64,000 nucleotides of DNA from Comamonas sp. Y33R10-2 (lineage in GTDB: Bacteria; Pseudomonadota; Gammaproteobacteria; Burkholderiales; Burkholderiaceae_C). Below, one piece after another: positions 15,128 through 24,294 of this stretch. Both the position numbers and the translations under genes were made by a program. Location: positions 2,294,001-2,358,000 of the forward strand of contig NZ_CP079925.1 in assembly GCF_019355935.1 (NCBI RefSeq). The letters run 5' to 3'. Each line of letters opens with the position of its first letter. Positions within the stretch are counted from its first letter, which is position 1. A model generated the notes under the pieces. The model saw only the letters and a list, made by a program, of their open reading frames with translations, had not been told where the DNA came from and did no database searches.

Positions 15128-17143
15128 ATGTACCCCTCTTTGTTCCAACCCATTCGCGTAGGTCACCTCAGGCTGAAGAATCGCATTCTGATGGGCTCCA
15201 TGCATACCGGCTTAGAGGATCAAGCTCAAGGTCTGGAAAAGCTGGCTGTCTTCTATGCCGAACGTGCTCGAGAGGGGTTGCAGCTGATTGTGACAGGTGG
15301 TTTTGGCGTCAACCCCCATGCCTTGGGCATGCCAGAAAATGCCGAGTTCTCCACCCTCTGCACCCCAGAGCAGGCCCAGCGCCACCACGTCATCACGCAG
15401 GCCGTGCACGCACAGGGCTGCCACATCCTCATGCAACTGCTGCATGTGGGGCGCTACGACCACGGCAGTGGCGGCGTATCACCCAGCAGCGTGATCTCCA
15501 AACTCAGCAACCGCAGCTCACTGGAGCTGAGCCACGAGCAGATCGAGCAAATCATTGCCGACCATGTGCGCTGCGCGTTACTGGCCAAAGATGCTGGCTA
15601 CGACGGCGTGGAAATCATGGGTGGCGAGGGCTATCTGATTAACCAGTTTCTGGCCCCTCTCACCAACTTTCGTGAGGATGGCTGGGGCGGCGATGCCAAA
15701 GGCCGCAGCCGCTTTGCGCTGCGCATCGTGCAGGGTATTCGCGCGGCATTGCCTGAGAACTTTGTCATCAGCTTTCGCTTGTCGCTGATGGATCTGGTCG
15801 AGCATGGCAGCCACTGGATGGAGGTACTTGACCTAGCCCGCCAGCTGGAAGCAGCAGGCGTAGACCTGTTCAACACCAGCGTGGGCTGGCACGAGGCGCG
15901 TATTCCCACCGTGGCTATGGTCGTGCCGCGCGCCGCCTTTAGCTGGGCTGCTCAGCAGCTCAAACAGGCTGTATCTGTGCCCGTGGTAGCCAGCAACCGC
16001 ATCAACACCCCTGAGATAGCGGACGACCTCATCGCCCAAGGTCATGCCGACATGGTGGCCATGGCGCGCCCGTTTTTAGCCGACCCGGCCTTTGTGCGCA
16101 AATCGCAAGCCGGTCAGAGCAACGCCATCAACACCTGCATTGCCTGCAACCAAGCCTGTCTGGATCGCATCTTTTCACGCCAACCTGTCAGCTGCCTCGT
16201 CAACCCCCGCGCTGGCCGTGAGTGGGAATGGCCCATCAAAAAAGCAGAAAAATTAATCAAAATTGCCGTATTGGGCGCCGGCCCCGCAGGTTTGGCCTGC
16301 GCCCGTGAAGCGGCTGAGCGGGGCCACCGCGTGACTTTGTTCGAGCCCAGCATTCGCATTGGCGGCCAGCTTTTTTTGGCGCAGAAGATACCGGGCAAGC
16401 AAGAACTCGGCGAGACGCTGCGTTATTTTGAAAATGAAATTCAACGCCTTGGTATTGAGCTGCGCCTGAACCATACGCCCGATGTGAGCGCACTCGCAGA
16501 CTTTGACCATGTGGTGATTGCCACTGGTGTGGTGCCACGGCGCAGCGGCATTGCGGGCGAGAACAACGCTAAGGTACTTGACTATATGGAGGCGCTTCGC
16601 AACCCGCGCTTTCTGGGCGAACGCATCGCCATTGTGGGTGCAGGCTCTCTAGGCTTTGATGTGGCTGAGTTGCTGAGCCACAGCAGGGCCGAAGACGGAA
16701 GCGTTGCCGCTTTTGAACGCGAATGGGGTATTGATCAGACACGCGAGCTGCGCGGCGGCATCAAGCCGATCGAAACAATCGCTTCTCCGCGCCAACTTTG
16801 GTTGCTTCAGCGCAGCAAGTTTCCCATGGGTAAAACACTGCCCACCACCACGGGCTGGATTCGCCGCACCCGACTCAAGAAAAAAAGTGCCCGCATGTTC
16901 AACGATGTGAAGTACATCCACATCGACGACAACGGCCTGCACCTGCGCATAGCTGGCGAGCTGCGCTGCTTGAGCGTGGACCACATTGTGATTTGCGCCG
17001 GGCAGGAGTCTCACAACCCTTGGTCGGCACGACTGCAAGCACAAGATATTGCGCATACCGTGATTGGCGGGGCACGAGATGCTCACAAAATTGATGCCGC
17101 AAGAGCTATCAACGAAGGCGCAGAACTTGGCCGAAAACTATAG
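15128..17143 (+). CDS. FadH-like old yellow enzyme / FAD fusion (2,4-dienoyl-CoA reductase type)
   Basis: This 671-residue protein has the FadH layout: an FMN TIM barrel (1 to about 335) opening MYPSLFQPIRVGHLRLKNRI, a 4Fe-4S site with Cys337, 340, 344 and 356 (C-x2-C-x3-C-x11-C), and FAD/NAD(P) Rossmann domains from about residue 380 (GAGPAGLACAREAAERGHRV). FadH reduces the 4,5 double bond of dienoyl-CoAs. Here, next to hsdA, it could instead reduce a steroid enone or dienone. The start at 15128 gives the family length; the in-frame ATG at 15044 has no ribosome-binding site. Confidence 0.85.
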   Translation: MYPSLFQPIRVGHLRLKNRILMGSMHTGLEDQAQGLEKLAVFYAERAREGLQLIVTGGFGVNPHALGMPENAEFSTLCTPEQAQRHHVITQAVHAQGCHILMQLLHVGRYDHGSGGVSPSSVISKLSNRSSLELSHEQIEQIIADHVRCALLAKDAGYDGVEIMGGEGYLINQFLAPLTNFREDGWGGDAKGRSRFALRIVQGIRAALPENFVISFRLSLMDLVEHGSHWMEVLDLARQLEAAGVDLFNTSVGWHEARIPTVAMVVPRAAFSWAAQQLKQAVSVPVVASNRINTPEIADDLIAQGHADMVAMARPFLADPAFVRKSQAGQSNAINTCIACNQACLDRIFSRQPVSCLVNPRAGREWEWPIKKAEKLIKIAVLGAGPAGLACAREAAERGHRVTLFEPSIRIGGQLFLAQKIPGKQELGETLRYFENEIQRLGIELRLNHTPDVSALADFDHVVIATGVVPRRSGIAGENNAKVLDYMEALRNPRFLGERIAIVGAGSLGFDVAELLSHSRAEDGSVAAFEREWGIDQTRELRGGIKPIETIASPRQLWLLQRSKFPMGKTLPTTTGWIRRTRLKKKSARMFNDVKYIHIDDNGLHLRIAGELRCLSVDHIVICAGQESHNPWSARLQAQDIAHTVIGGARDAHKIDAARAINEGAELGRKL

Positions 17144-17158
17144 GAGACAAGAAACAAA

Positions 17159-19285
17159 ATGAGTAATCCCCACGCATCCCTTCTCCAAACTGGACGCATT
17201 GGCTCCATGGAGCTGAAGAACCGCATCTTTATGGCCCCTATGGGCGAGAACTATGGCGGCACGGACGGTATCTGCGGCGAACGCGCCCAAGCCTATTATG
17301 AAGAGCGTGCCAGGGGCGGCACCGGCCTCATCATCATGGGGACAGCGGCCATCTCATGGCCCAGCGGCACCAGCGAGCCGCATCAACTGGGTATTTCTGA
17401 AGACACCTTTATCCCCGGCCTCGCCGAAGTGACACGCCGCGTGCACTCCCACGGCGGCAAGGTGGCGATTCAGATCAACCACAGTGGCAAGGTCGCGGCC
17501 AACGATCGCACGCATGGGCGTGAAATGTGGGTGTCATCCATTCCTCCCGATGGTCCCGTGGCTGAAGCCATGCGCACCGTCACTCCCAAGGAGTTCTCCA
17601 CCTTTGTCGGTGTCGGCCCCTACCCAGACCGCTACCGCGTGATGGACAAGGCAGACATTGCGCAAATGATTGAATGGTTTGCCGCCGCCGCGCTGCGCGC
17701 CAAGCAGGCCAACTTTGACGCGGTAGAAGTGCATTGCGCGCACAACTACATGATTGCCAACTTCCTGTCGCCCTTCTTCAACAGCCGCACCGACGAATAC
17801 GGCGGCAGCTACGAAAACCGCAGCCGCCTGCTGCGCGAAGTGCTGACCGAAGTGCGCAAGCGTGTGGGCGCAGATTTTCCTGTCTGGGTGCGTATCGATG
17901 CAGAAGAGATGCACACACCCGGCGGCATCGTCATGGAGGAAGCGCTTAAAACCGCCAAGCTCTGTGAAGAGTTGGGCGTGGATGCCATCAGCGTTTCAGC
18001 CTATGCGCGCCTGCCCACAGGCTCGGCGTTTACCGACGCGCCCATTCCGCAAAAGGCCAATGCCTATCGCGAATTCGCCCGCGACATCAAAAAGGCTGTG
18101 ACGATCCCCATCATCTCGGCAGGCCGCTGGGAGATCGATGATGCAGCTGTAGCCATCACCAAAGGGGAAATCGACTTTGTTGCCATGGGCCGCAAGTTGC
18201 TGGCTGAGCCCGAGCTAGCCAACAAATTGCAGGCCAATGCCGCGCAAGATATTCGCCCCTGCATCTATTGCTATGCCTGCGTCAGCGAGATTTTTATCAA
18301 CAAGGGTATCAAGTGCGCCGTCAATGCGCAGACAGGTCACGAGACTACCAAGACCATTACTTTTGCTGAAAAGCCCAAGCATGTACTGATCGTCGGCGGC
18401 GGCCCTTCCGGCATGGAAGCCGCCCGAGTCGCAGCCCTGCGCGGTCACCGCGTAACGCTGGCCGAGCGCAGCGACCGCCTGGGCGGCACGCTGTTCTTTG
18501 CTGCACTGGCTTACCCTGAAAACGGCCGCCTGCTGGACTATCTGGTCAAGCAGATGAAGCACCCGCAAATCGACGTACGCCTGAACACCACGGTGGATGC
18601 CAAGCTGCTGGATCAGCTCAAGCCCGACGAAATTCTGGTGGGTACCGGTGCCAAGCGCGCTGCCCCCCCCATCACCGGCGCTGATCAAGACCACGTGTGG
18701 AGCGGTGACGAGCTGCGCCGCCTGATGACGGGCGACCGCGCTGACGAAGTTGCCAAGGCCAAGCTGAACTTGGCCGAGCGCGCCATGTTCAAGGCCGGCG
18801 GCATGCTCAAGGTGACGGACAGCACGGCAGCGATTCAAAGCCTGTCCAAGCTGTGGATGCCGCTGGGCAAGCGCGTGACCATCATCGGTGCAGGCTTGGT
18901 CGGTTTAGAGCTGGCTGAATTTTTGATCGAGCGCGGCCGTGAGGTCACGGTGCTGGACCCTGGCACCCACCCCGGCTCTGAGCTGCCCATCGTGCGCCGC
19001 TGGCGCGTATATGACGCGGTGAAGGCCCACGGCAAGCTGCTGATGCAGTCCACCGTGACCCAAATCGAGCGCAAGGAAGTGGTCTGGACGGACAAGAAGG
19101 GCGAAGAAAACCGCACCGCCGCAGACTCTGTAGTCATCGCCATGGGCGCCGAGCCCGACTCCACCGTGGCCGATCAGCTGCAGTCCATCACACCAATCCT
19201 TGTGCGCCGCATTGGTGACTGCAACGACCTGGGCTATATCGAGGGCGCCATGCACTCAGGCCACGCCGCAGGTCGTACCATCTAA
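17159..19285 (+). CDS. NADH:flavin oxidoreductase / FAD fusion (TMADH/BaiCD-like)
   Basis: This 708-residue protein has the same three-part layout as its left neighbour: FMN barrel, 4Fe-4S cluster and FAD/NAD domains. Its cluster cysteines are Cys368, 371, 374 and 386. The C-x2-C-x2-C spacing is that of trimethylamine dehydrogenase rather than of FadH. Bile-acid-inducible BaiCD and BaiH, which reduce steroid 4-ene-3-ones, belong to the same broad family. The gene starts 15 bases after the FadH-like gene (AGGAG upstream), so both are co-transcribed. The proposed steroid role rests on context only. Confidence 0.8.
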   Translation: MSNPHASLLQTGRIGSMELKNRIFMAPMGENYGGTDGICGERAQAYYEERARGGTGLIIMGTAAISWPSGTSEPHQLGISEDTFIPGLAEVTRRVHSHGGKVAIQINHSGKVAANDRTHGREMWVSSIPPDGPVAEAMRTVTPKEFSTFVGVGPYPDRYRVMDKADIAQMIEWFAAAALRAKQANFDAVEVHCAHNYMIANFLSPFFNSRTDEYGGSYENRSRLLREVLTEVRKRVGADFPVWVRIDAEEMHTPGGIVMEEALKTAKLCEELGVDAISVSAYARLPTGSAFTDAPIPQKANAYREFARDIKKAVTIPIISAGRWEIDDAAVAITKGEIDFVAMGRKLLAEPELANKLQANAAQDIRPCIYCYACVSEIFINKGIKCAVNAQTGHETTKTITFAEKPKHVLIVGGGPSGMEAARVAALRGHRVTLAERSDRLGGTLFFAALAYPENGRLLDYLVKQMKHPQIDVRLNTTVDAKLLDQLKPDEILVGTGAKRAAPPITGADQDHVWSGDELRRLMTGDRADEVAKAKLNLAERAMFKAGGMLKVTDSTAAIQSLSKLWMPLGKRVTIIGAGLVGLELAEFLIERGREVTVLDPGTHPGSELPIVRRWRVYDAVKAHGKLLMQSTVTQIERKEVVWTDKKGEENRTAADSVVIAMGAEPDSTVADQLQSITPILVRRIGDCNDLGYIEGAMHSGHAAGRTI

Positions 19286-19348
19286 TTTGATAGCTAATAC
19301 CGAAGGCAGTGATTGGACTGCAGCGGTATTTTCTTCAGATTCAATCCA

Positions 19349-19370
19349 AAAGGGGCCTCGCGGCCCCTTT
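19349..19370. terminator. Terminator between convergent genes
   Basis: A 9-bp perfect stem (19349-19357 with 19362-19370) with a TCGC loop has an A run on the left and a T run on the right. It can serve the reductase pair on the plus strand and the dehydrogenase gene on the minus strand. Confidence 0.75.
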
Positions 19371-19406
19371 GCTTTTGGAGAGGGACAGTCCCTTGTTTTG
19401 AATACC

Positions 19407-20177
19407 TCAGAAATTAGGCGCTTCTACGCCGCCATCCACACCCAGCACTTTGCCAGTCACCCAGCTTGATGCAGGGCTGACCAAGAACAGCGCTGCCGCT
19501 GCAATGTCCTCAGGCTGGCCAAGCCGCGCCATGGGCGTGGTGCGCTCCATGCGTTCCTTGCGCTCCGGCGTGAGAAAAGGGGCCAGCGCATCGGTCATGA
19601 TGGTGCCCGGCTCAATGGCGTTGATGCGCACCTTGGGACCAAAGTCTTGCGCCAAGCAGCGCGTCATCTGGTTGAGTGCGGCCTTGGCTGCGCCATAGGC
19701 GCTGAAGTATTTTTGCGAGTAACGCGCTGCCGTCGATGAGATGTTGACCACCGCGCCACCGCCCGCCGCCGCCATGGCCTCTGCCGCTTTCTGGATCAGC
19801 GTGTATGCAGGCACCACATTAAACGCCAGCATATCGCCCACGGCTTTGCCGCTGACCTTGCGCGGATCGTTGGGGCCGCCGCCGCCCACGTTGTTGATCA
19901 GCACGGTGAGCTTGCCCAACTCTGCCACCGTGCGGGCGATCAGCTGGTCTAAGTCTTCTGGGTTGTTCACATCACCGGGCACCATGATGGCGCGGCGACC
20001 TAGTGCTTCGATGTCTGCTTTGACGGCCAGCAGATCGGCTTCGGTACGAGCAAACAGCGCTACATCCGCACCTACTTTGGCGAGGGTGATGGCGCAAGCC
20101 CGGCCAATACCTTTGCCTGCGCCGGTCACCACAGCGACCTGCCCTTGCAGCGAAAACTGCTGAAAAATCTCGTTCAT
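19407..20177 (-). CDS. Short-chain dehydrogenase resembling 7alpha-hydroxysteroid dehydrogenase
   Basis: This 256-residue SDR has TGAGKGIG (cofactor), NNVGGGGP, the Ser of NISSTAARYS, and the YGAAKAALNQ Tyr/Lys pair. The NNxGGGGP element and the C-terminal stretch with TDAL, TPER, RLGQPEDIAAAALFL and SWVTGKVL closely follow E. coli 7alpha-hydroxysteroid dehydrogenase (HdhA). A role in oxidising a hydroxyl of bile acids such as cholate is plausible. A 12alpha-hydroxyl is an alternative, and so is a non-steroid alcohol. It is separated from the aldehyde dehydrogenase gene by a hairpin. Confidence 0.75.
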   Translation of the reverse strand: MNEIFQQFSLQGQVAVVTGAGKGIGRACAITLAKVGADVALFARTEADLLAVKADIEALGRRAIMVPGDVNNPEDLDQLIARTVAELGKLTVLINNVGGGGPNDPRKVSGKAVGDMLAFNVVPAYTLIQKAAEAMAAAGGGAVVNISSTAARYSQKYFSAYGAAKAALNQMTRCLAQDFGPKVRINAIEPGTIMTDALAPFLTPERKERMERTTPMARLGQPEDIAAAALFLVSPASSWVTGKVLGVDGGVEAPNF

Positions 20178-20330
20178 GACCCGTCCTTTGATTGCATTGC
20201 GAGCTGCTCATGCTCTGCAAAACAGGCTTTTAGAACATCAGCCAAACGAACCATGGGACAAGCCCTCATGGTCAAACATAGGCCATTGAGTCAGAACGAT
20301 GAGCGCCCCACCCCCAAGCCAAAAAGCAGA

Positions 20331-20352
20331 ACGCCCTGCCAAGGCAGGGCGT
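20331..20352 (-). terminator. Terminator after the aldehyde dehydrogenase gene
   Basis: A 10-bp perfect GC-rich stem (20331-20340 with 20343-20352) with a two-base loop is followed on the minus strand by a T-rich stretch. Confidence 0.6.
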
Positions 20353-20390
20353 CAAAACAGCGCAGTACAAGTACAGCACCGCTAGCAACC

Positions 20391-21815
20391 TCAGGGCGTT
20401 ACCGCCGCATTCAACATCTGCGCAAACTGCTCGTAATAAGGTGGCAACATCCCCCACTCGCGGCGCGGGTCGTGGTTACCTGCCTTGTACACCGAGCGTG
20501 CATGGCTGAACTCCATAAAGCCTTCGCGGCCATGGTAGTGACCCATGCCTGAAGCGCCCACGCCTCCAAACGGAGCGTCTTCTAGCGCGGGGTGCATGAC
20601 CACATCGTTAATCGAGACTCCGCCAGACAAGGTGTTATCCAGCACCCAGTTTTGCTCAGTCTCATCACTGCCAAAGTAATACAGCGCCAGCGGGCGGTCA
20701 CCTTGATTAATGGCGGCCACCGCATCAGCAATGTTTTGGAAACTGCGCAGCACTACGGCGGGGCCGAAGATTTCATGCTGAGAAATTTCAGCATCGTGAG
20801 GGGGGTTGATCACCACCGCCAAAGGCAGGCGGCGGTCCACGCCGGTTTGAGCAGCGCCAGCTTCCAGCACTTGCACGCCACGGGCCTTGGCATCTTGCAC
20901 ATAGCCGTGAACGCGGGCGTGATGACGCTCGTTGACCACAGGTGTCATATCCGCATTCGCGGTGACGGATGGGTACAGCGACTGGTATTGAGCCACGATA
21001 CCGTCCGCCAATGCCTGCAGCCGCGACTCGTGCACCCACACCACATCGGGCGACACGCAAAGCTGACCCGAGTTCAGCGACTTGCCCACGGCGATACGTT
21101 CAGCCACGCTAGCAAGATCGGCCGAATCACCCACCAGCACGGGCGACTTGCCGCCCAGCTCGAGCGTGACGGGTACCAAGTTTTTGGCCGCAGCCGCCAT
21201 GATGAGCTTGCCCACGCTGGTCGAACCGGTGAAGACCAGATGGTTCCAGGGCTGCTCAGAGAACTCAGCTGCCACTTCAGGACCTCCTTGCACCACAGCC
21301 AGCACTTGGGGATCAAAACGCTTGGCCACCGCATCAGCCAGAACCTGCGCGGTGCGAGGTGCAATTTCAGAAGGCTTGAGCACGGCACGATTGCCTGCTG
21401 CAAAAGCGCAGGCCAGTGGCGACAGCAGTGTGAAAAGCGGTGCATTCCACGTGCCGATGATGCCGATCACGCCCTTGGGCTGGTATTTGACCCAGGCCGA
21501 TGCGCCAAACATGTCAAAAGGCTTAACGCTGGGGCGCACTGAATCGCCCAGCCACTCGGTCAGATGATCACGAGCATGCTTGAGCGAAGACAGTGAGCCA
21601 AGAATGTCATTGGCTAGGGAAAACACTGCTGGGCGACCACCAAAGTCTTCGCCCATGGCTTGGCACAGCGCATCTTTGGACTCGACTAGCAGGTCAATCA
21701 CTTGCTGAATGCGCTGCACTCGCACCTCGGCGCTAACTGCGCCCTCTGCAATAAAAGCTTGGTTTTGCATGTCCAGCAGTTGGCGAACGCCAATGGACGA
21801 ATTCGTTTGGGTCAT
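20391..21815 (-). CDS. Aldehyde dehydrogenase family protein (coniferyl-aldehyde type)
   Basis: This 474-residue NAD(P)-dependent aldehyde dehydrogenase has the catalytic Cys253 in NSGQLCVSPD, the general-base Glu in LELGGKSPVLVG and the nucleotide loop VFTGSTSVGKLIM. The overall type is the short coniferyl/fatty aldehyde dehydrogenase group. In bile-acid degraders a steroid C22-aldehyde dehydrogenase acts in side-chain removal, and this gene is a candidate for such a step. The start has AAGGAG seven bases upstream. It is divergent from an MFS gene 45 bases away, so both likely share a control region. Confidence 0.88.
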   Translation of the reverse strand: MTQTNSSIGVRQLLDMQNQAFIAEGAVSAEVRVQRIQQVIDLLVESKDALCQAMGEDFGGRPAVFSLANDILGSLSSLKHARDHLTEWLGDSVRPSVKPFDMFGASAWVKYQPKGVIGIIGTWNAPLFTLLSPLACAFAAGNRAVLKPSEIAPRTAQVLADAVAKRFDPQVLAVVQGGPEVAAEFSEQPWNHLVFTGSTSVGKLIMAAAAKNLVPVTLELGGKSPVLVGDSADLASVAERIAVGKSLNSGQLCVSPDVVWVHESRLQALADGIVAQYQSLYPSVTANADMTPVVNERHHARVHGYVQDAKARGVQVLEAGAAQTGVDRRLPLAVVINPPHDAEISQHEIFGPAVVLRSFQNIADAVAAINQGDRPLALYYFGSDETEQNWVLDNTLSGGVSINDVVMHPALEDAPFGGVGASGMGHYHGREGFMEFSHARSVYKAGNHDPRREWGMLPPYYEQFAQMLNAAVTP

Positions 21816-21860
21816 TTTGTCTCCTTGATATTTCTCTTAAAGCCCTGCTTCAAGGCTTAC

Positions 21861-23279
21861 ATGCTCAGACCTCAGGATTTCCCGGTCGTCGTCCGAAAAG
21901 ACGATGGCACAACGCCGAGCCGCCCGCACGATGCAGCGCATGCACACCCCTCAAACCACGCCCCCCCCGTCACTTGGCGCACTCACATGAGTCTTGCGTT
22001 ACTGGCTTTGGTCTATATTTTCTCTTTCATTGACCGCCAGGTGCTCTCTATTTTGCTGGAGCCCATCAAGCAGGAGTTTGGTGCTTCAGATACGGAAATG
22101 GGCCTGCTTACAGGTTTGGCCTTTGGCCTGATTTATGCGGTGCTGGGCGTTCCTGTAGGGCGCATAGCTGATACAAAAAATCGCCGCAACATCGTGGCTG
22201 TGTGCTGCGGTGTTTGGAGTCTTGCAACCGCGGCCTGCGGCTTTGCTACCCAATACTGGCACATGCTGGTGGCACGCATGAGCGTGGCTGTGGGTGAGGC
22301 TGGCGGCATGGCGCCGTCCATCTCCATCGTCTCCGATCTGTATCCACCCAAGATGCGCTCGTTTGCCATCAGCTTGTTCATGATGGGCCCTAACTTGGGC
22401 ACGCTGCTGGGCTTGGTGATTGGCGGCATGGTGGCGCAGTACTACGGCTGGCGCTCGGTATTTTTGGCCTTTGGCATTCCGGGTGTCATTCTTGCGCTGC
22501 TGGTGTATTTTTTCGTCAAAGAACCTGTGCGCGGTGCTTATGAAGCGCAAGCTGCCAAAACAGCTGAAAAAAGCACAGAGCCACGCGAATCCATGATGCG
22601 GCAAGTCAAACGCCTGCTGAGCATGGCGCCGCTGCGCAATATCTGCTTGGCTTGCGGTGCAGCCGGGATTGCCGGTTATGGCTATGGTGTTTGGGCTCCC
22701 AGCTTTTTCATGCGCATTCACGGCATGAGCATTTCTCATGCGGGTTTGGTGTTTGGCCTGGCCAGCGGCTTGGGCGCGGTCTTTGGCGCTATGTTCTGCG
22801 GCTGGCTCTCCGACAAACTGACTCAGCGCGATGCTCGCTGGCAGCTGCGCCTGGCCGCCATTGGCACTTTCTGCGCCGTGCCTGCGGGTATCGCCGTGTT
22901 TTTCTGGCCTGTATCCGACTTCTGGACAGTCGCTGGTATCAAAGTGCCTTACGCCATGGCCTTTGCACTGGTGTTTGGATTTTTTGCCAGCTGGTTTGCC
23001 ACGCTTTCATACAGCGCCATCAGTCAGATGGTGACGGCTAAAGAGCGCAGCGTAGCTGCCGCCCTGCTCAATTTGTTTATGACATTGCTGGGGGTGGGCC
23101 TAGGCCCATTGGTCACCGGAATGCTGTCAGATTACTTTTCTCAGTCTCATGGCGCAGAAGGCCTGCGCTGGGCATTGATGAGTGTGGTATCTATCCTCAT
23201 CCTTACCGTGCTGTTCTTTGCTTTGGCGATCAACCCTTACAAGCAACGCCTGCAGCAACTTCAGTCAGCAGCTACATAA
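21861..23279 (+). CDS. Spinster-like MFS transporter (copy 1)
   Basis: This protein of about 472 residues has twelve predicted membrane segments. It carries the motif FIDRQVLSILLEPIKQEFG after the first helix and GVPVGRIADTKNRRN (the MFS A-motif loop). Two further proteins with the same FMDRQ/MIDRQ...EPIKxE signature are encoded at 26232 and 33198. Such transporters accompany steroid and aromatic catabolism genes, but the substrate is unknown. A longer in-frame reading begins inside the divergent aldehyde dehydrogenase gene, so the ATG at 21861 was chosen. An SDR and a Rieske oxygenase follow on the same strand. Confidence 0.85.
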   Translation: MLRPQDFPVVVRKDDGTTPSRPHDAAHAHPSNHAPPVTWRTHMSLALLALVYIFSFIDRQVLSILLEPIKQEFGASDTEMGLLTGLAFGLIYAVLGVPVGRIADTKNRRNIVAVCCGVWSLATAACGFATQYWHMLVARMSVAVGEAGGMAPSISIVSDLYPPKMRSFAISLFMMGPNLGTLLGLVIGGMVAQYYGWRSVFLAFGIPGVILALLVYFFVKEPVRGAYEAQAAKTAEKSTEPRESMMRQVKRLLSMAPLRNICLACGAAGIAGYGYGVWAPSFFMRIHGMSISHAGLVFGLASGLGAVFGAMFCGWLSDKLTQRDARWQLRLAAIGTFCAVPAGIAVFFWPVSDFWTVAGIKVPYAMAFALVFGFFASWFATLSYSAISQMVTAKERSVAAALLNLFMTLLGVGLGPLVTGMLSDYFSQSHGAEGLRWALMSVVSILILTVLFFALAINPYKQRLQQLQSAAT

Positions 23280-23300
23280 CAAGAATTCGGAGACTTTTTT

Positions 23301-24137
23301 ATGACTCAACCCGTCGTCCTCATCACCGGTGCTAGCCGCGGCATTGGTGCAGCCACTGCCGTATTCTTTGCCAGCAAGGGCTGGCGCGTCGCCATCACTG
23401 CTCGTACGCTTGCCGAAGGTGCGCAACTAGAAAATCAGCTGCGCCTGCCCAATGGTCAACTGCTTTCAGGCAGCCTGCAATCCACCGCCGCGGCGATTGA
23501 AGCCGCTGGCGGCGAGGTGTTCTCCCATGTCATGGATCTGATGGATCTGGGCAGCCTCGACAAGGCCGCCGATGCTGTGCTGGCGCGCTTTGGCCGCGTG
23601 GATTTGCTGATCAACAACGCCGTCTATCAAAACCGTGAAGTCAACGACCTGATCCCCGACATCAGCAGCGCATCGCTTGAGCGCTCAATGCTGGGCAATG
23701 TGATTGCTCCCTTCCAGCTGGCGCAGCGCCTGCTGCCCAGCATGGTGGCGCAAGGCGGTGGTCGCATCATCAACGTCAGCTCGGCTGCAGGCCAGTTCAA
23801 CCCGCCTGTGCCGGCAGACAAAGGCGGCTGGGGCTTTGCCTATGGCGCATCCAAAGCTGCGATTGCGCGCCTAGCTGGTTGCATCAACACTGAATACAAA
23901 ACGCAGGGCGTACGCGCCTTCAGCGTCAACCCCGGTGTGGTGACCACCGAAGCCGTCAAGGCAACTCTGGGTGACGATGGTGTGCTAGCCCAGCGCTATG
24001 GAGCATCCACCCCACAAGAGATTGCCGCTGCTTTGTTCTGGCTGGGCACAGAAGAAGACGCGTTGCCCCTTGCCAAGGCCTACACCCTAATTGACTTGCA
24101 GCCGCTGTACAAAGAGCGCGTGGCCGTAGCCGCTTAG
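23301..24137 (+). CDS. Short-chain dehydrogenase/reductase
   Basis: This 278-residue SDR has the cofactor motif TGASRGIGAAT, NNAVYQ in place of the usual NNAG, the Ser of NVSSAAG and the YGASKAAIARL catalytic Tyr/Lys. It contains an insertion around residues 47-60 (QLRLPNGQLLSGSL). It starts 21 bases after the MFS gene with GGAG upstream, and the Rieske gene follows after 157 bases. Probably it oxidises the alcohol made or imported by its neighbours; the substrate is not readable from sequence. Confidence 0.82.
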   Translation: MTQPVVLITGASRGIGAATAVFFASKGWRVAITARTLAEGAQLENQLRLPNGQLLSGSLQSTAAAIEAAGGEVFSHVMDLMDLGSLDKAADAVLARFGRVDLLINNAVYQNREVNDLIPDISSASLERSMLGNVIAPFQLAQRLLPSMVAQGGGRIINVSSAAGQFNPPVPADKGGWGFAYGASKAAIARLAGCINTEYKTQGVRAFSVNPGVVTTEAVKATLGDDGVLAQRYGASTPQEIAAALFWLGTEEDALPLAKAYTLIDLQPLYKERVAVAA

Positions 24138-24294
24138 GTTTATCGAAAGCAAGCGCAAACATCGACCCTAGCGCAAACCCTGAGCGGTTTGCGCCAGATC
24201 AAGGTCGCGCATACACTCGTCCAAACAGAGTATGCGCGCAGCCGCCTGCCGCACGAAGATGAAGTGTCCAAAACAAAATATGGAGACTTCTGCA

